Source: an uncultured bacterium (GTDB taxonomy: Bacteria > Myxococcota_A > Polyangia > Polyangiales > Houyiibacteriaceae). Taken from it: a stretch of 64,000 bases of DNA. The stretch covers positions 1 to 64,000 of the forward strand of contig CALJDU010000053.1 of the NCBI GenBank assembly GCA_938024995.1, written 5' to 3'. The notes below the pieces were generated by a model. It had not been told where the DNA came from, searched no databases, and was given only the letters and a program-made list of their open reading frames with translations. Shown one piece after another: positions 35,756 through 44,558 of this stretch; the stretch's first letter is position 1, and every line of letters begins with the position of its first letter. The position numbers and the translations under genes were made by a program.

Positions 35756-37198
35756 TCAGCGTGACTGGTAGAGCGAGAGCGAACCGACGTAGAGGAAGCC
35801 GACCATGAAGAGCACGAGGAATGGGATCGTGATCCAGCTGCCCGTGATCACCGCGAGGATGATGGTCGCGACGAAGTAGAGCCCAAAGCCGATCTCCATA
35901 AGCGAGTGGAGCGACCAGGTCGTTTTGTAGTTCTTCTTCTTCCAGGTGTCGCGACGCTTCTCGACACCGTGCTTGGGCGTCCGAACGAACTCCAGGTCGT
36001 TGCCGAAGAGCCCCTCAAGAACCGCACGCGCGTTGTTGATCGACAGCCCGATGCCGAGCGCCATCATGAGCGGCAGGCGCTTAATCGCGTCCCAGAGATC
36101 GTCGTAGAGCGCCTTGTGCGTCACCAAGTAGAAGACGCAGATAGAGCCACAGGTCGCGGCGAAGAGCGGGACGTCGAGCAAGAGCAGCTCGGGGTTGTCC
36201 ATCGTGCGGCGCATCAACATGTTCGGGAGCTGAAGCATCGCGAGCAGGACCAAGAACAGGTACGCGAAGTTGTTCGTCAGGTGGAAGACACACTCGAGCT
36301 TCACCTTGAACGGGATGTCGGCGCGGAGGACGGTCCACAAGAGCTTCTTGGTGGTCTGCGCGGAGCCCTTGGCCCAACGGAACTGCTGCGTCTTGAAGCT
36401 GTTCATCTCACAAGGGATCTCGGCCGGCGCGAGCGCGCTCGGCACGTAAACGAACTTCCAACCCTTGAGCTGCGCCCGGAACGACAGATCCATGTCCTCG
36501 GTCACCGTGTCGTGCTCCCAACCGCCCGCGTCCGCGATGGTCGACTTGCGCCAGATGCCCGCGGTGCCGTTGAAGTTGAAGAAGCGGCCCGAGCGGTTCC
36601 GCGCGATGTGCTCAATGATGAAGTGCCCGTCGAGCATCATCGACTGACACTTGGTGAGCATCGAGTAGTCGCGGTTGATGTGGCCCCAGCGCGCCTGAAC
36701 CATCCCGACCTTCTCGTCGGTGAAGTGATGGATGAGCTCCATGAGCACGGTCTTGGTGGGCACGAAGTCCGCGTCGAAAACCATCACGAACTCGCCGGTC
36801 GCGGTCTTGAGGCCTTCTTCGAGCGCGCCGGCCTTGTAGCCCGTGCGGTCTGTGCGGTGAACGTACTTCGCGTCGTAGCCGCGCTCGCAAAGCTCGTCGA
36901 CCTTGGCGCGCGCGATGTTCGTCGTCTCGTCGATCGAATCGTCGAGCACCTGAATCTCCAGCTTGTCTTTCGGGTAGTCGATGCTCGCGACCCCTTCGAG
37001 GAGCCGGTCGACGACGTACATCTCGTTGAACATCGGGAGCTGAATCGTGACGCGGGGGAGCTCTTCCCACTCGCGCGGTGGCTCCTGAACGTTCTTCCGA
37101 TGCTTCAAGTAAAGCGTAAGCAGAAGGCTCCGGTGGAAGCCGTAGATCCCCAAGATCCCAAGCGCGATCATGTAGAGCGTGATGATGACGATATCCAA
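35756..37198 (-). CDS. Cellulose-synthase-like processive glycosyltransferase (GT2)
   Basis: A 480-residue membrane GT2 glycosyltransferase that probably makes and exports a beta-linked polysaccharide; CslA/mannan-synthase-like members are the closest by form. One N-terminal helix (IVIITLYMIALGILGIYGF) is followed by the catalytic domain with DDSIDE (nucleotide-sugar Asp), DADF, TEDMDLSF (catalytic base) and QQFRWAKG (acceptor motif). Several C-terminal helices follow (FAYLFLVLLAMLQLPNML; ATIILAVITGSWITIPFLVL). The best start is TTG 37198: AGGAG lies seven bases upstream and the next residues begin the first helix. A start at 37264 would add 22 residues lacking any ribosome site. Confidence 0.9.
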   Translation of the reverse strand: MDIVIITLYMIALGILGIYGFHRSLLLTLYLKHRKNVQEPPREWEELPRVTIQLPMFNEMYVVDRLLEGVASIDYPKDKLEIQVLDDSIDETTNIARAKVDELCERGYDAKYVHRTDRTGYKAGALEEGLKTATGEFVMVFDADFVPTKTVLMELIHHFTDEKVGMVQARWGHINRDYSMLTKCQSMMLDGHFIIEHIARNRSGRFFNFNGTAGIWRKSTIADAGGWEHDTVTEDMDLSFRAQLKGWKFVYVPSALAPAEIPCEMNSFKTQQFRWAKGSAQTTKKLLWTVLRADIPFKVKLECVFHLTNNFAYLFLVLLAMLQLPNMLMRRTMDNPELLLLDVPLFAATCGSICVFYLVTHKALYDDLWDAIKRLPLMMALGIGLSINNARAVLEGLFGNDLEFVRTPKHGVEKRRDTWKKKNYKTTWSLHSLMEIGFGLYFVATIILAVITGSWITIPFLVLFMVGFLYVGSLSLYQSR

Positions 37199-37460
37199 AA
37201 CGTTTCTCCTCGCAGCCGCCGGATCCAACAGAGCCAGACGCTGAGCGCCGAGAACGTGGGGCACACTCGGGTGTGACGCGAGAAATCAATTGTCGCGCCA
37301 TGTAACGAGTTGTTTCGAGCGGTCGGGCTCGCGAGTGGAAACTTGCAAAGCCCGGATTTGAACGGGAAAGACGCGAGCTCGGGCGTGACGTTTGCGTACG
37401 TTCGCCGAAAAAGAATCGTCCGCGCGGAGACTTTTCTGTCAGGCCTCTTACGTTCTCCCA

Positions 37461-38862
37461 ATGAGCGACGACGACGACGTTCTCTCCAAGCTCAAAAAGC
37501 GAGCGCATCTGCCGAGGAGCATGTTCAGTCGGCTGCGCAAGACCGCGGGCGCGATGGCGCGGACGGGGATCTCGGCCGCGCGTCACGGAGGGCTCGACGC
37601 GAGCATGTTCGCGGCGGCAGACGAAGACGCGATCGAGAAGCTCGTGATGTCGATGGGGGAGCTCAAAGGCGTCGCGATGAAGATGGGGCAGATCCTCAGC
37701 TACGTGGACGACTCGCTCCCCGAGGACACCGCGCGGATGCTCTCGCTTCTGCAGCGCCACAGCGCGAGCACGCCATGGGAAGAGGTCCGCGCGATCATCG
37801 AGACGGATCTTGGATCGAACGCCGAGCCGCTCCTCGCCGCGATGTCGCAGACGCCGCTCGCTTCGGCCTCGGTCGGTCAGGTTCATCGCGCGACCGTATC
37901 GATGTCGGGCGCATCCCGGGATCGATGAAGCGATGCGCGCCGACTTTCGCGCGACCGCGCCGGCCTCGATGATCGCCAAGGCCCTCGCACCCGGCGCCGA
38001 CGTGAAAGCGTTCGTGGAAGAAGCGCGCGAGGGGTTCCTCGCGGAATGTGATTATGAACGCGAAGCGCGATCCCAGGCGCGATTCCAGTCGCTCTACGCG
38101 GAGCATCCGATATTGGAAAGCGACGAAGGAGCGCAGAGCGGAGCGAACATGGGAGGGAGGCTCCAAATCATTTAGTTATTTGGAGGGAGGGGCGGACAGT
38201 CCCTCCAGAGAATATTGCGCATCCCCGCGGTCCACGACGCCTATTGCGGTGCGCGCGTGTTGACCACCACGTTCTGTGAAGGCGAGTCGATGGAGGACTT
38301 CCTCGCGGCAAACCCCAGCCAAGAGACGCGCGACACCGTCGGCCGCGCGCTCTACGAGTTCTACTTGGGCGCGCTCTACCAACACGGGCTCTTCAACGCC
38401 GATCCACACCCCGGCAACCTCTTGTTTCGCTCGCGTGAAGATCGCTTGCAGGTCGTGGTGCTCGATCATGGATGCGTGCGCGAGTTCGACGACACGTCGG
38501 TTGCTCAGTTCGTGAGGCTCTCGCGCGCCGTGCGCAATGACGACGAGAGCGCGACCCGTTCAGCGCTGGTCGCGCTTGGAACCAAAGCGCCCACCGATCG
38601 CAGCTACGGTCCGACCCGAGATCTCCTACGCGGCTTCTTCGCGCCGCTTCTCAAGCGCGGCCCGCACCTGATCGAAGCGCGAACGCCGATGGCGACCAAG
38701 AGCGTGATCGAAGCAAAGACCAAGATGCTTAGGCTGCACTTGCCTGGGAAGCTGCTCTTCCTCTTTCGAATCCGCTTCGGGCTCTACGCGGTGCTTCAGA
38801 AGCTCGGCGCGCGGCTCGACTGGGCCGCGCTGGAAGACGAGCTGACCGCGAGCATCGCCTAA
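37461..38862 (+). pseudogene. ABC1/ADCK (UbiB-like) kinase gene, doubly disrupted
   Basis: Three adjoining open segments together make one ABC1-family atypical kinase. Segment 1 (37461-37928) has the KxGQ motif (MKMGQILSYVDDSLP) and ASASVGQVHRATV. The frame then shifts near 37905 and the VAVK-type lysine segment expected next is missing, a loss of about 25-30 bases. Segment 2 resumes at HPGIDEAMRADF and runs to AEHPIL. There a 102-bp repeat (38116-38217) inserts an in-frame stop. Segment 3 resumes at RIPAVHDAYCGARVL, with ADPHPGNLLF and the DHG metal motif. Removing the insert restores I-L-R-I-P-A-V-H in frame. Intact relatives take part in quinone biosynthesis or related lipid metabolism. 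This copy is predicted to be non-functional. Confidence 0.85.
38116..38217 (+). mobile_element. Structured repeat inserted in the ABC1 kinase gene
   Basis: An insertion of 102 bases (96-base element plus 6-base duplication). ATATTG lies immediately before (38110-38115) and at the right end (38212-38217), as expected for a target-site duplication. The body matches the minus strand of 928-1020 over about 75 bases. It has a hairpin CTCCAAAT/ATTTGGAG with a 9-base loop, and GGAGGG...CCCTCC. It encodes no protein and contains the stop codon at 38173-38175 that breaks the host gene. Confidence 0.8.
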
Positions 38863-38907
38863 ATCAACGGGGGAGCGAACGTTTGGGGTGAATCGACCAA
38901 AGGGAGA

Positions 38908-38931
38908 GAGGGGGATCGAAAAATCCCCCTC
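38908..38931. terminator. Possible terminator hairpin between convergent genes
   Basis: A 9-bp perfect stem (GAGGGGGAT / ATCCCCCTC) with a 6-base A-rich loop, located between the end of the ABC1 pseudogene and the end of the gene at 38944. There is no T-run after the stem on either strand, so the terminator call is tentative. Confidence 0.4.
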
Positions 38932-38943
38932 AGAAAACGAGCG

Positions 38944-39396
38944 TTACAAAACGACGCTGCTCGGCCTGAGGAGCTGATGGTTGACGAGCTTGGAGCGGAC
39001 CGCTTCGTAGAGTTCGAGGCGCGGCACTCTTCGCACTTTGCGCCCAAACGTAAACGAGGCGCTGACGATCGACGCGGCGATGATGGGGTGTTCGACCGCG
39101 ACGAGGACAGAGGACCAACGCGACATGGTGCTGAGGCTCTTGGTCGTTAGACGAACGCCGACCGAAACGGCGTGCCCGCTCACCTCGCTCCAATCATGAA
39201 AGATCGAGAGCATGTGATCGCCCTCCGCCAACGCGCGATCCACAACGTGGATGAACGACCCGATCGCCTTGTCGTCGATGTAGCCACGGCCGTCCGTGAG
39301 GATCAGACCCGCGCCGTCCCACCAAACGCGAAACCGTCCGGGTCGGTCGCCCGTGACGTGATGCGAGAGGTACGGGTCGCGGTCAACCAAGGGCAC
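38944..39396 (-). CDS. Conserved-looking hypothetical protein (STAS/SpoIIAA-like in form)
   Basis: A 150-residue soluble protein that I do not recognise with certainty. The sequence order (FRVWWDGAGLILTDGRGYID; ALAEGDHMLSIFHDWSEVSG; SSVLVAVEHPIIAASIVSA) suggests the alternating beta/alpha pattern of small myxobacterial proteins related to the STAS/SpoIIAA fold, which take part in partner switching. The annotated start is GTG with a weak GGTG upstream. It has no signal peptide. It is flanked by the ABC1 pseudogene and a short repeat-containing spacer. Confidence 0.55.
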   Translation of the reverse strand: MPLVDRDPYLSHHVTGDRPGRFRVWWDGAGLILTDGRGYIDDKAIGSFIHVVDRALAEGDHMLSIFHDWSEVSGHAVSVGVRLTTKSLSTMSRWSSVLVAVEHPIIAASIVSASFTFGRKVRRVPRLELYEAVRSKLVNHQLLRPSSVVL

Positions 39397-39492
39397 CGCA
39401 CCAGCTTGGCGACCTCCACCTTACAAAGCAAATACGCAAAGGCGCGTAGAGCGTCTGTCGTCGATCTGTCTAGGTCACGTATCTCGTTCGGG

Positions 39493-39542
39493 CTCTCAAG
39501 AATTCGCGCGCTCTCAAGAATTCGCGCGCGTGCTCTCAAGAA
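39493..39542. repeat. 18-bp tandem repeat, 2.5 copies
   Basis: CTCTCAAGAATTCGCGCG occurs at 39493-39510 and 39511-39528, with a partial third copy at 39533-39542. It lies in the spacer just past the stop of the START-like gene at 39562. Confidence 0.7.
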
Positions 39543-39561
39543 CATCGAGCCGCGTCGCGCC

Positions 39562-40053
39562 TCAGGTCGCCCAGTCGTTGCGGCCGAGGTACACGTTCGT
39601 GAAGCGCGCGCTGCCTTCGTAGCGATCCTTTGTCTCTTTCGCGATGAAGCTCTCAAGCAGCTTGCCCACGCCAAAGATCTTCGCCTCGATCGTGAACTCG
39701 ACACAGCGCCAGCACTTGGTCTCGCCTTGTGGGTCGATCCGCATCTTGCCGCTGATCTTCAGCTTGCTCGCGAGCGTCGAAGGCTCGATCTCAAACTCGT
39801 ACTCTTCGCCTTGCATACCGCCGACCTCGACGAATGAGACATTGTCACCGAGCACCTTCTGGATCGCTTTGGGCGCGTCCATCCGCGGCTCGATCCGAGC
39901 GCGCCGGGGCGGCCCTTCATCGAGGAGCGCGTAGCCGAAGCCGAGCTCCTCTTTGTAAAGCGCCTCGTTGAACGCCTCCTCGCGAACGATCTTCTCCCAG
40001 AAGACGTCGGGGGTGCAGTTGATGCTGTGCTTCATCTTGAAGTGCGTCGCCAT
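39562..40053 (-). CDS. DUF2505-like START-fold protein
   Basis: A protein of about 163 residues. The N-terminus (MATHFKMKHSINCTPDVFW) and overall pattern (GDNVSFVEVGGMQGEEYEFE; LKISGKMRIDPQ; IFGVGKLLESFIAKETKD) fit the DUF2505 / polyketide-cyclase (SRPBCC) fold, a hydrophobic-cavity domain often binding lipids or aromatic ligands. ATG 40053 is chosen because the family begins at the first beta strand; an ATG 12 codons upstream exists. It follows the paralogue array and is on the same strand, about 70 bases after its last gene, so it could be the end of that transcript. Confidence 0.72.
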   Translation of the reverse strand: MATHFKMKHSINCTPDVFWEKIVREEAFNEALYKEELGFGYALLDEGPPRRARIEPRMDAPKAIQKVLGDNVSFVEVGGMQGEEYEFEIEPSTLASKLKISGKMRIDPQGETKCWRCVEFTIEAKIFGVGKLLESFIAKETKDRYEGSARFTNVYLGRNDWAT

Positions 40054-40121
40054 GAGGCCGTGTGTAAAACCAGCAGCCCCGTTCCACAAGTCCCCAGCGC
40101 TCTGACGCGCGTTTTGCCGCG

Positions 40122-41540
40122 CTACTCGCCGACCGACGTAAAGCAGTCGAGGTCGAAGAGCACTTCACGCCGTGCGTCATCGTCCAAAGCTCCTGCGCTC
40201 GCCTCGTCCCAGTCGTCGTAGCCCACGCCCCAGTTCTGCTTGCTCGCGTCAACCACATCGCCGAAGTGCGCCTGAAGATCCGCGACGACATCATCGCCCA
40301 GGCAGCTCTCCGTCACATCGATGCGCTCAAGGTGCGCGAACTTCTCTTTGTTCGCGATGAGGGTGCGGGCGCCGTGCGGCGAGAACATCCCGAGCGAGAG
40401 ATCGAGCGTCTTCAGCTGCGGCAAGAGCGCGGACTCCGCGAGCATCGCCACAAAGGGGTCCGCTTGTTCGCTGTTCCGAAAACCGAGGTGCGTCAGGTTT
40501 GGACACGTCTTCGCGGAGAGCAGCGGCTCGTAATCCGTAAGCGGACCATAGCCACCATACGCTCCTTGCCCGGTCCACAGCTCGAGCTTCTCAAGCTTCG
40601 GGAGCTGCGCCGAACCCACCGCGCGTGTGACCTCAGGCCCGCACCCGCCCGATTCGATGATCAGCGATCGCAGCTCGCCATGACGAAGCGCTTTGGTCGT
40701 GAGCTCTCCGCCAAGAACGCGAAACGAATGAAGCTCAGGAAAGATCGCGAGGTACTCGTGAAGCCCGCGCGCCACCGACCACGACACCTCGCACTCTTCG
40801 CTGGTGAAGTCGCCGAGGTACAGGTGCCGCAACATCGGCGGCGGGTTTTCCCGGAGCGCTTCTTTCGCGCCGGCGTACTGGTCCTCGTTGGGCTCGTCGA
40901 AGATCCCGAGCGTGAGCGAATAGAGAAAGCGCGCCGCCGGCAGCGCCAAGAGCGTCTTGAGGTCGTTGAGACAATCGTCATGTCGGTCGTAGGTGTGCGC
41001 CAAGCGCGCGTGGTGCATCACGCCATGCGTCCACTCGATCGTCGTCGCGGCGTCGCTTGGGTCAGCCGCGCGCAGCCCAAGCGCGTAGCTCTGGTAGAGC
41101 CCGCCCAGCCAGCTCTTGGCGTAGGTCGCGATGTGTTCGTCGAACGCGGCTTTGTCGTTCGCAAAGGAAAGCGCGATCGCTTTGCCGCGGGGGTCGCCTT
41201 GGGTCTCGAACCAGTCGCCCAATACGCGCCACGCGGTCTCGTCATCGCGATCGATGAGCAGCGCGGCTTCGAGCTCGGGGTTTTCGGGCGCGAAGGGCGC
41301 GACCTGTGCAGGCACCTCAACGACCTTCGGCTTTTCCGCGACCTGCCGGTAGCCCTTCTTCAGCATCTTCGCGACCGCCTCCTCAAGCGCTCGCTCCGCT
41401 TCGCTCGCGCTCGCGTGCGTCCGGGTCTCGACCTTGCCGGCCTTGCCGATCTTGCCGCGTGAGACCGTGATCTCCGCGCCGCTCCGCTCGATCTCCCAAA
41501 ACCGTTTCGAAAACACTTTCTCCGCTTCGTATCGCGGCAT
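40122..41540 (-). CDS. WGR-like / TIGR02996 / leucine-rich protein, array member 1
   Basis: A 472-residue soluble protein with three parts. The WGR-like domain (about 1-75) opens with MPRYEAEKVFSKRFWEIERS and ends in KGYRQV; its namesake tripeptide is replaced (RGKIGKAGK). A TIGR02996-like domain (about 90-140) carries RDDETAWRVLGDWFETQGDP and RGKAIALSF. The leucine-rich half follows, starting after WTHGVMHHARLAH, with units such as LPQLKTLDLSLGMFSPHGAR and HLERIDVTESCLGDDV, and tail CFTSVGE. It is the promoter-distal gene of the array. It starts three bases after the stop of member 2, whose last codons supply GGGGAG as ribosome site, so the two are translationally coupled. Confidence 0.8.
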   Translation of the reverse strand: MPRYEAEKVFSKRFWEIERSGAEITVSRGKIGKAGKVETRTHASASEAERALEEAVAKMLKKGYRQVAEKPKVVEVPAQVAPFAPENPELEAALLIDRDDETAWRVLGDWFETQGDPRGKAIALSFANDKAAFDEHIATYAKSWLGGLYQSYALGLRAADPSDAATTIEWTHGVMHHARLAHTYDRHDDCLNDLKTLLALPAARFLYSLTLGIFDEPNEDQYAGAKEALRENPPPMLRHLYLGDFTSEECEVSWSVARGLHEYLAIFPELHSFRVLGGELTTKALRHGELRSLIIESGGCGPEVTRAVGSAQLPKLEKLELWTGQGAYGGYGPLTDYEPLLSAKTCPNLTHLGFRNSEQADPFVAMLAESALLPQLKTLDLSLGMFSPHGARTLIANKEKFAHLERIDVTESCLGDDVVADLQAHFGDVVDASKQNWGVGYDDWDEASAGALDDDARREVLFDLDCFTSVGE

Positions 41541-41543
41541 CTC

Positions 41544-43001
41544 TTACTCCCCAACGTCCGTGTAGCAGTGCAACTCGTACCTCGCCTCTTGCTCGTCCGC
41601 GCGCAAGAGCGCGGCGTCCCATTGTGCAAACGAAATGGGTTCTCGCTGCTTGTCCGCGATGAGGACGTCGGCTTGAAAGTGTCTCGCGAGCTCGCTCACG
41701 ACATCTTCGCCCAAACAACACTCGCTCACGTCGAGCCGCTCAAGGTGCGCGTACTTCGCCTTGTGCGCGATCAAGTTTCGCGCGCCTTGTGGGGTCAGCG
41801 CGCTCTTCGAGAGATCGACCGTACGAAGACGCGGAAGGAGCGCCGACTCCGCGAGCACGTTCACGAACTCGTCGGCTTGCTCCGAGTTTCGAAAACCAAG
41901 ATGCCTCAACTTCGGACAGGTCGCGCCGGACAAGAGCGGCGCGTAGTCGGTCAACGGTCCGTACCCGCCGTAGTCCTGCTGACCCGGCCAGAACTCAAGA
42001 CGCTCAAGCTTGGGGAAGTTGGCAGCGCCGACCACCGCGCTCATCTCGCGACCGATCCCGCCCGACTCGAGCACGAGCGACCGCAGCTCCGCGTGCGCAA
42101 GCGAGCTCGCGGTCATCCAGCCGGTCACGACGAGTTCATGCAGAGAGGGGAGCGCGCGGAGCAAGTGGTCAACGTCGGGGATGTATGTCGCGGAGATCAT
42201 CGACTCCTCGAACTCGCAGTCTCCCACGTGAAGCCTGCGCAGCATGGGGAGCTGGCCTTCCAGGATCGCGCCGAGCCCGCTGTAGTCGTTTTCGTCATCA
42301 AAGATGTAGAGCCCGATCGTGAGCGAGTGAAGGAAGCGCGCGATCGGCGCCGACAAAAGCGACTCGAGCACCGGCGCGCAGCTCATCTCCTCGCCGTGAT
42401 AGCTGCCCGCCAGCCGCGCGTGATGGAGAAACCCATGGCGCCATTCCGCCATCACCTTCGGGCCGTGGCCTCGCGGGACGCCGTAACCCTCCGCGTACCA
42501 TTTGTAGAACGGGCCGAGCCAGCTCGCGGCGTAGGTCGCGATGTGCTCATCGAGCGCTTGCTCTGCTTCCGGCCCGCCAAACGAGAGACCGATCGCCTTG
42601 CCGCGCGGGTCGCCCTGCGCTTCGAGCCAGTCGCCGAAGACCTGCCACGCCGCGACGTCTTCCCGGTCGTCGAAAATCGTGCGCTCGAGCGCGGGGTTCT
42701 CTTCGGCGAAGATCGCCTCCTTGGGCGTGACCTGGGGCTGCTCTTTTTCGCGCGCGATGACGAACTTGCGCTTGGGGAAAATCGGGCGCGGGTCAAAGGA
42801 CACATGTGTGTAACCAGCGTCGGCTTTCGCGCGTGTCTCTTGGTTGTAAGCGAGCAGCGCGGCGTCGTGATCGGCGAACGTCTGCGTGCGTGACTTGCCC
42901 GGCTTACCGACTTTGCCTTCTGTGATCGTGAAGCGATCTTGGTCGAGCGCGATCTCCCAGAACCGTGACGAGAAGAGCTTCTTGATTTCGTAGCGCGGCA
43001 T
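41544..43001 (-). CDS. WGR-like / TIGR02996 / leucine-rich protein, array member 2
   Basis: A 485-residue member, the longest of the set. Its WGR-like domain is MPRYEIKKLFSSRFWEIALD with EGKVGKPGK at the core, followed by a unique basic linker (PRPIFPKRKFVIAREKEQ). The TIGR02996-like domain reads REDVAAWQVFGDWLEAQGDP. The leucine-rich half contains FLHSLTIGLYIFDDENDYSG, HLGFRNSEQADEFVNVLAES and HLERLDVSECCLGEDV. It ends CYTDVGE. Protein function is unknown; leucine-rich units suggest binding of another protein. It is encoded 42 bases downstream of member 3. Confidence 0.8.
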   Translation of the reverse strand: MPRYEIKKLFSSRFWEIALDQDRFTITEGKVGKPGKSRTQTFADHDAALLAYNQETRAKADAGYTHVSFDPRPIFPKRKFVIAREKEQPQVTPKEAIFAEENPALERTIFDDREDVAAWQVFGDWLEAQGDPRGKAIGLSFGGPEAEQALDEHIATYAASWLGPFYKWYAEGYGVPRGHGPKVMAEWRHGFLHHARLAGSYHGEEMSCAPVLESLLSAPIARFLHSLTIGLYIFDDENDYSGLGAILEGQLPMLRRLHVGDCEFEESMISATYIPDVDHLLRALPSLHELVVTGWMTASSLAHAELRSLVLESGGIGREMSAVVGAANFPKLERLEFWPGQQDYGGYGPLTDYAPLLSGATCPKLRHLGFRNSEQADEFVNVLAESALLPRLRTVDLSKSALTPQGARNLIAHKAKYAHLERLDVSECCLGEDVVSELARHFQADVLIADKQREPISFAQWDAALLRADEQEARYELHCYTDVGE

Positions 43002-43043
43002 GATGGTCGAGCGAGAGGTTACGTGAGTGGGCCCCGTCCGACC

Positions 43044-44414
43044 TTACTCGCCAACCTCGGTATACACGTCCAGCTCGTCGACCGCGCCCGTCGCGACCGC
43101 CGCGTCCCACTCGTCGAACGTGATGCCGTAGTCTCGCTGGCGTTCGGCGCTCAGCTTGTCTCCGAAGACGCTCCGCAGCTCGCGCACGACGTCCTCGCCC
43201 AAGCAGCAATCGCTCACGTTGAGCGACGTCAGGTGCGCGTACCGCTCGCGATGCGTGATGAGGTTCCTCGCGCCACCGGGGGTGAACGCGCCCATGGAGA
43301 GATCGACCGACGTCAGCTTGGGAAGCAACGCCGACTCTGCCAACACGTTCACGAACTCGTCCGCTTGTTCCGCGTTTCGAAAGCCCAAATGCGTGAGTGC
43401 GGGACACGTTTCTCCGGACAAGAGCGGAGCGTAGTCGCTGAGCGGACCGTATCCGCCGTACTCTTCTCGACCGGTCCAGAGCTCGAGCCGCTCAAGCTTG
43501 GGGAACGTTCCCGCCCCCAACGCACGGGTCAGCTCCGGACTGATCCCGCCGGACTGAAGAACCATCGAGCGGAGCTGGTCGTGAGCGAGCGAGCTGGTCG
43601 CGCCCATCCCACCACGCAGGGTCAGCGAGTGAAGCGAAGGCAAAGCACGCAAGAGCTCATCCACGTCGGGGATCATCGACGACGAGATCATCGCCTCTTC
43701 GTATTCGCAGTCGCCCACGTGCAGATGCCGGAGCATCGGGAGCTTCCCGTCCAAGAGCTGAGCGAGTCCCTCGTATGTGTTCCACCCGATGGCATAGAGC
43801 CCGATCGTGAGCGAGTGGAGAAAGCGGGCGCTGGGCAATTCGAGCAGGGCCTCGACCTTGCGCTGACCTTTGGGATCGCGGCCGTAGTGCGCGGCGATCC
43901 GCACGTGATGCAAGAACCCGTGCTTCCACTCCACGCTCGCTTCCGGCTTTGCGTGAGTACTGTGAGGCGCTCTTCGACTTCGTAAAACGCTCTCGTAGAG
44001 ACCACCGAGCCAGACCCCCTCATGCGTCGCGATCAGTTTCTCGAGCTGGCCGCCGTCACCGGCGAACGAGAGCGCGATCGCCTCGCCGCGCGGATCGCCT
44101 TGACCCTGTAGCCAGTCACCGAACACCTGCCACGCCTGCGCGTCGTCGCGGTCCTCGAAGATCGCGCGTTCGAGCTCTTCGTTTTTCGGCGCGTAGATCA
44201 CGCCGCCGTCCGCGGCGAGCGAGAACCCCTTCTTCACCTTCGAACGAATGAGCGCCTTGTACTTCTTCTGCGCGGTCACCTCGTCGAAGAACGTCGTGGT
44301 CGCTTGGGTCCCGTCGGTGCCGATCGCGCCACTGGTCGTCGTGATGTTCTTCCCGGAGAGCTCGACCTCCCAGAACTGCGATGACGTCCCTTTGACGAAC
44401 TCGTAACGCGGCAT
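43044..44414 (-). CDS. WGR-like / TIGR02996 / leucine-rich protein, array member 3
   Basis: A 456-residue member. The WGR-like domain begins MPRYEFVKGTSSQFWEVELS and has SGAIGTDGT where W-G-R is expected, so even the Lys of its siblings is lost. The TIGR02996-like domain is RDDAQAWQVFGDWLQGQGDP. The variable region between WKHGFLHHVRIAAH and LHSLTLRGGMGATSSLAHDQ is shorter than in member 2. The conserved distal leucine-rich block is SVDLSMGAFTPGGARNLI with SLNVSDCCLGEDV, and the tail is VYTEVGE. The WGR start resembles members 4 and 9 most closely. Confidence 0.8.
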   Translation of the reverse strand: MPRYEFVKGTSSQFWEVELSGKNITTTSGAIGTDGTQATTTFFDEVTAQKKYKALIRSKVKKGFSLAADGGVIYAPKNEELERAIFEDRDDAQAWQVFGDWLQGQGDPRGEAIALSFAGDGGQLEKLIATHEGVWLGGLYESVLRSRRAPHSTHAKPEASVEWKHGFLHHVRIAAHYGRDPKGQRKVEALLELPSARFLHSLTIGLYAIGWNTYEGLAQLLDGKLPMLRHLHVGDCEYEEAMISSSMIPDVDELLRALPSLHSLTLRGGMGATSSLAHDQLRSMVLQSGGISPELTRALGAGTFPKLERLELWTGREEYGGYGPLSDYAPLLSGETCPALTHLGFRNAEQADEFVNVLAESALLPKLTSVDLSMGAFTPGGARNLITHRERYAHLTSLNVSDCCLGEDVVRELRSVFGDKLSAERQRDYGITFDEWDAAVATGAVDELDVYTEVGE

Positions 44415-44442
44415 TCAACGAGCATACGTCAGGCGCGTCGAT

Positions 44443-44556
44443 TCACTCCCCGACCGCGGTGTAGAACGCGAGCTCGTCGAGCCGGCCCCACTCCAGCGCC
44501 TCGTCCCACTTCGCGAACGAGATGCCGTCCCGTTGATCTTCCGCCTTGAGCACCGC
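44443..44556 (-). pseudogene. C-terminal remnant of an array paralogue
   Basis: About 37 codons encoding LKAEDQRDGISFAKWDEALE and a final FYTAVGE stop. This matches the last part of array members (compare member 2, KQREPISFAQWDAAL and YTDVGE). It starts directly after the stop codon of member 4 and has no upstream coding part: the frame before it is the shadow of member 4. It is best read as the end of a deleted or recombined paralogue, or a leftover of unequal crossing-over between members 3 and 4. Confidence 0.75.
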
Positions 44557-44558
44557 GG

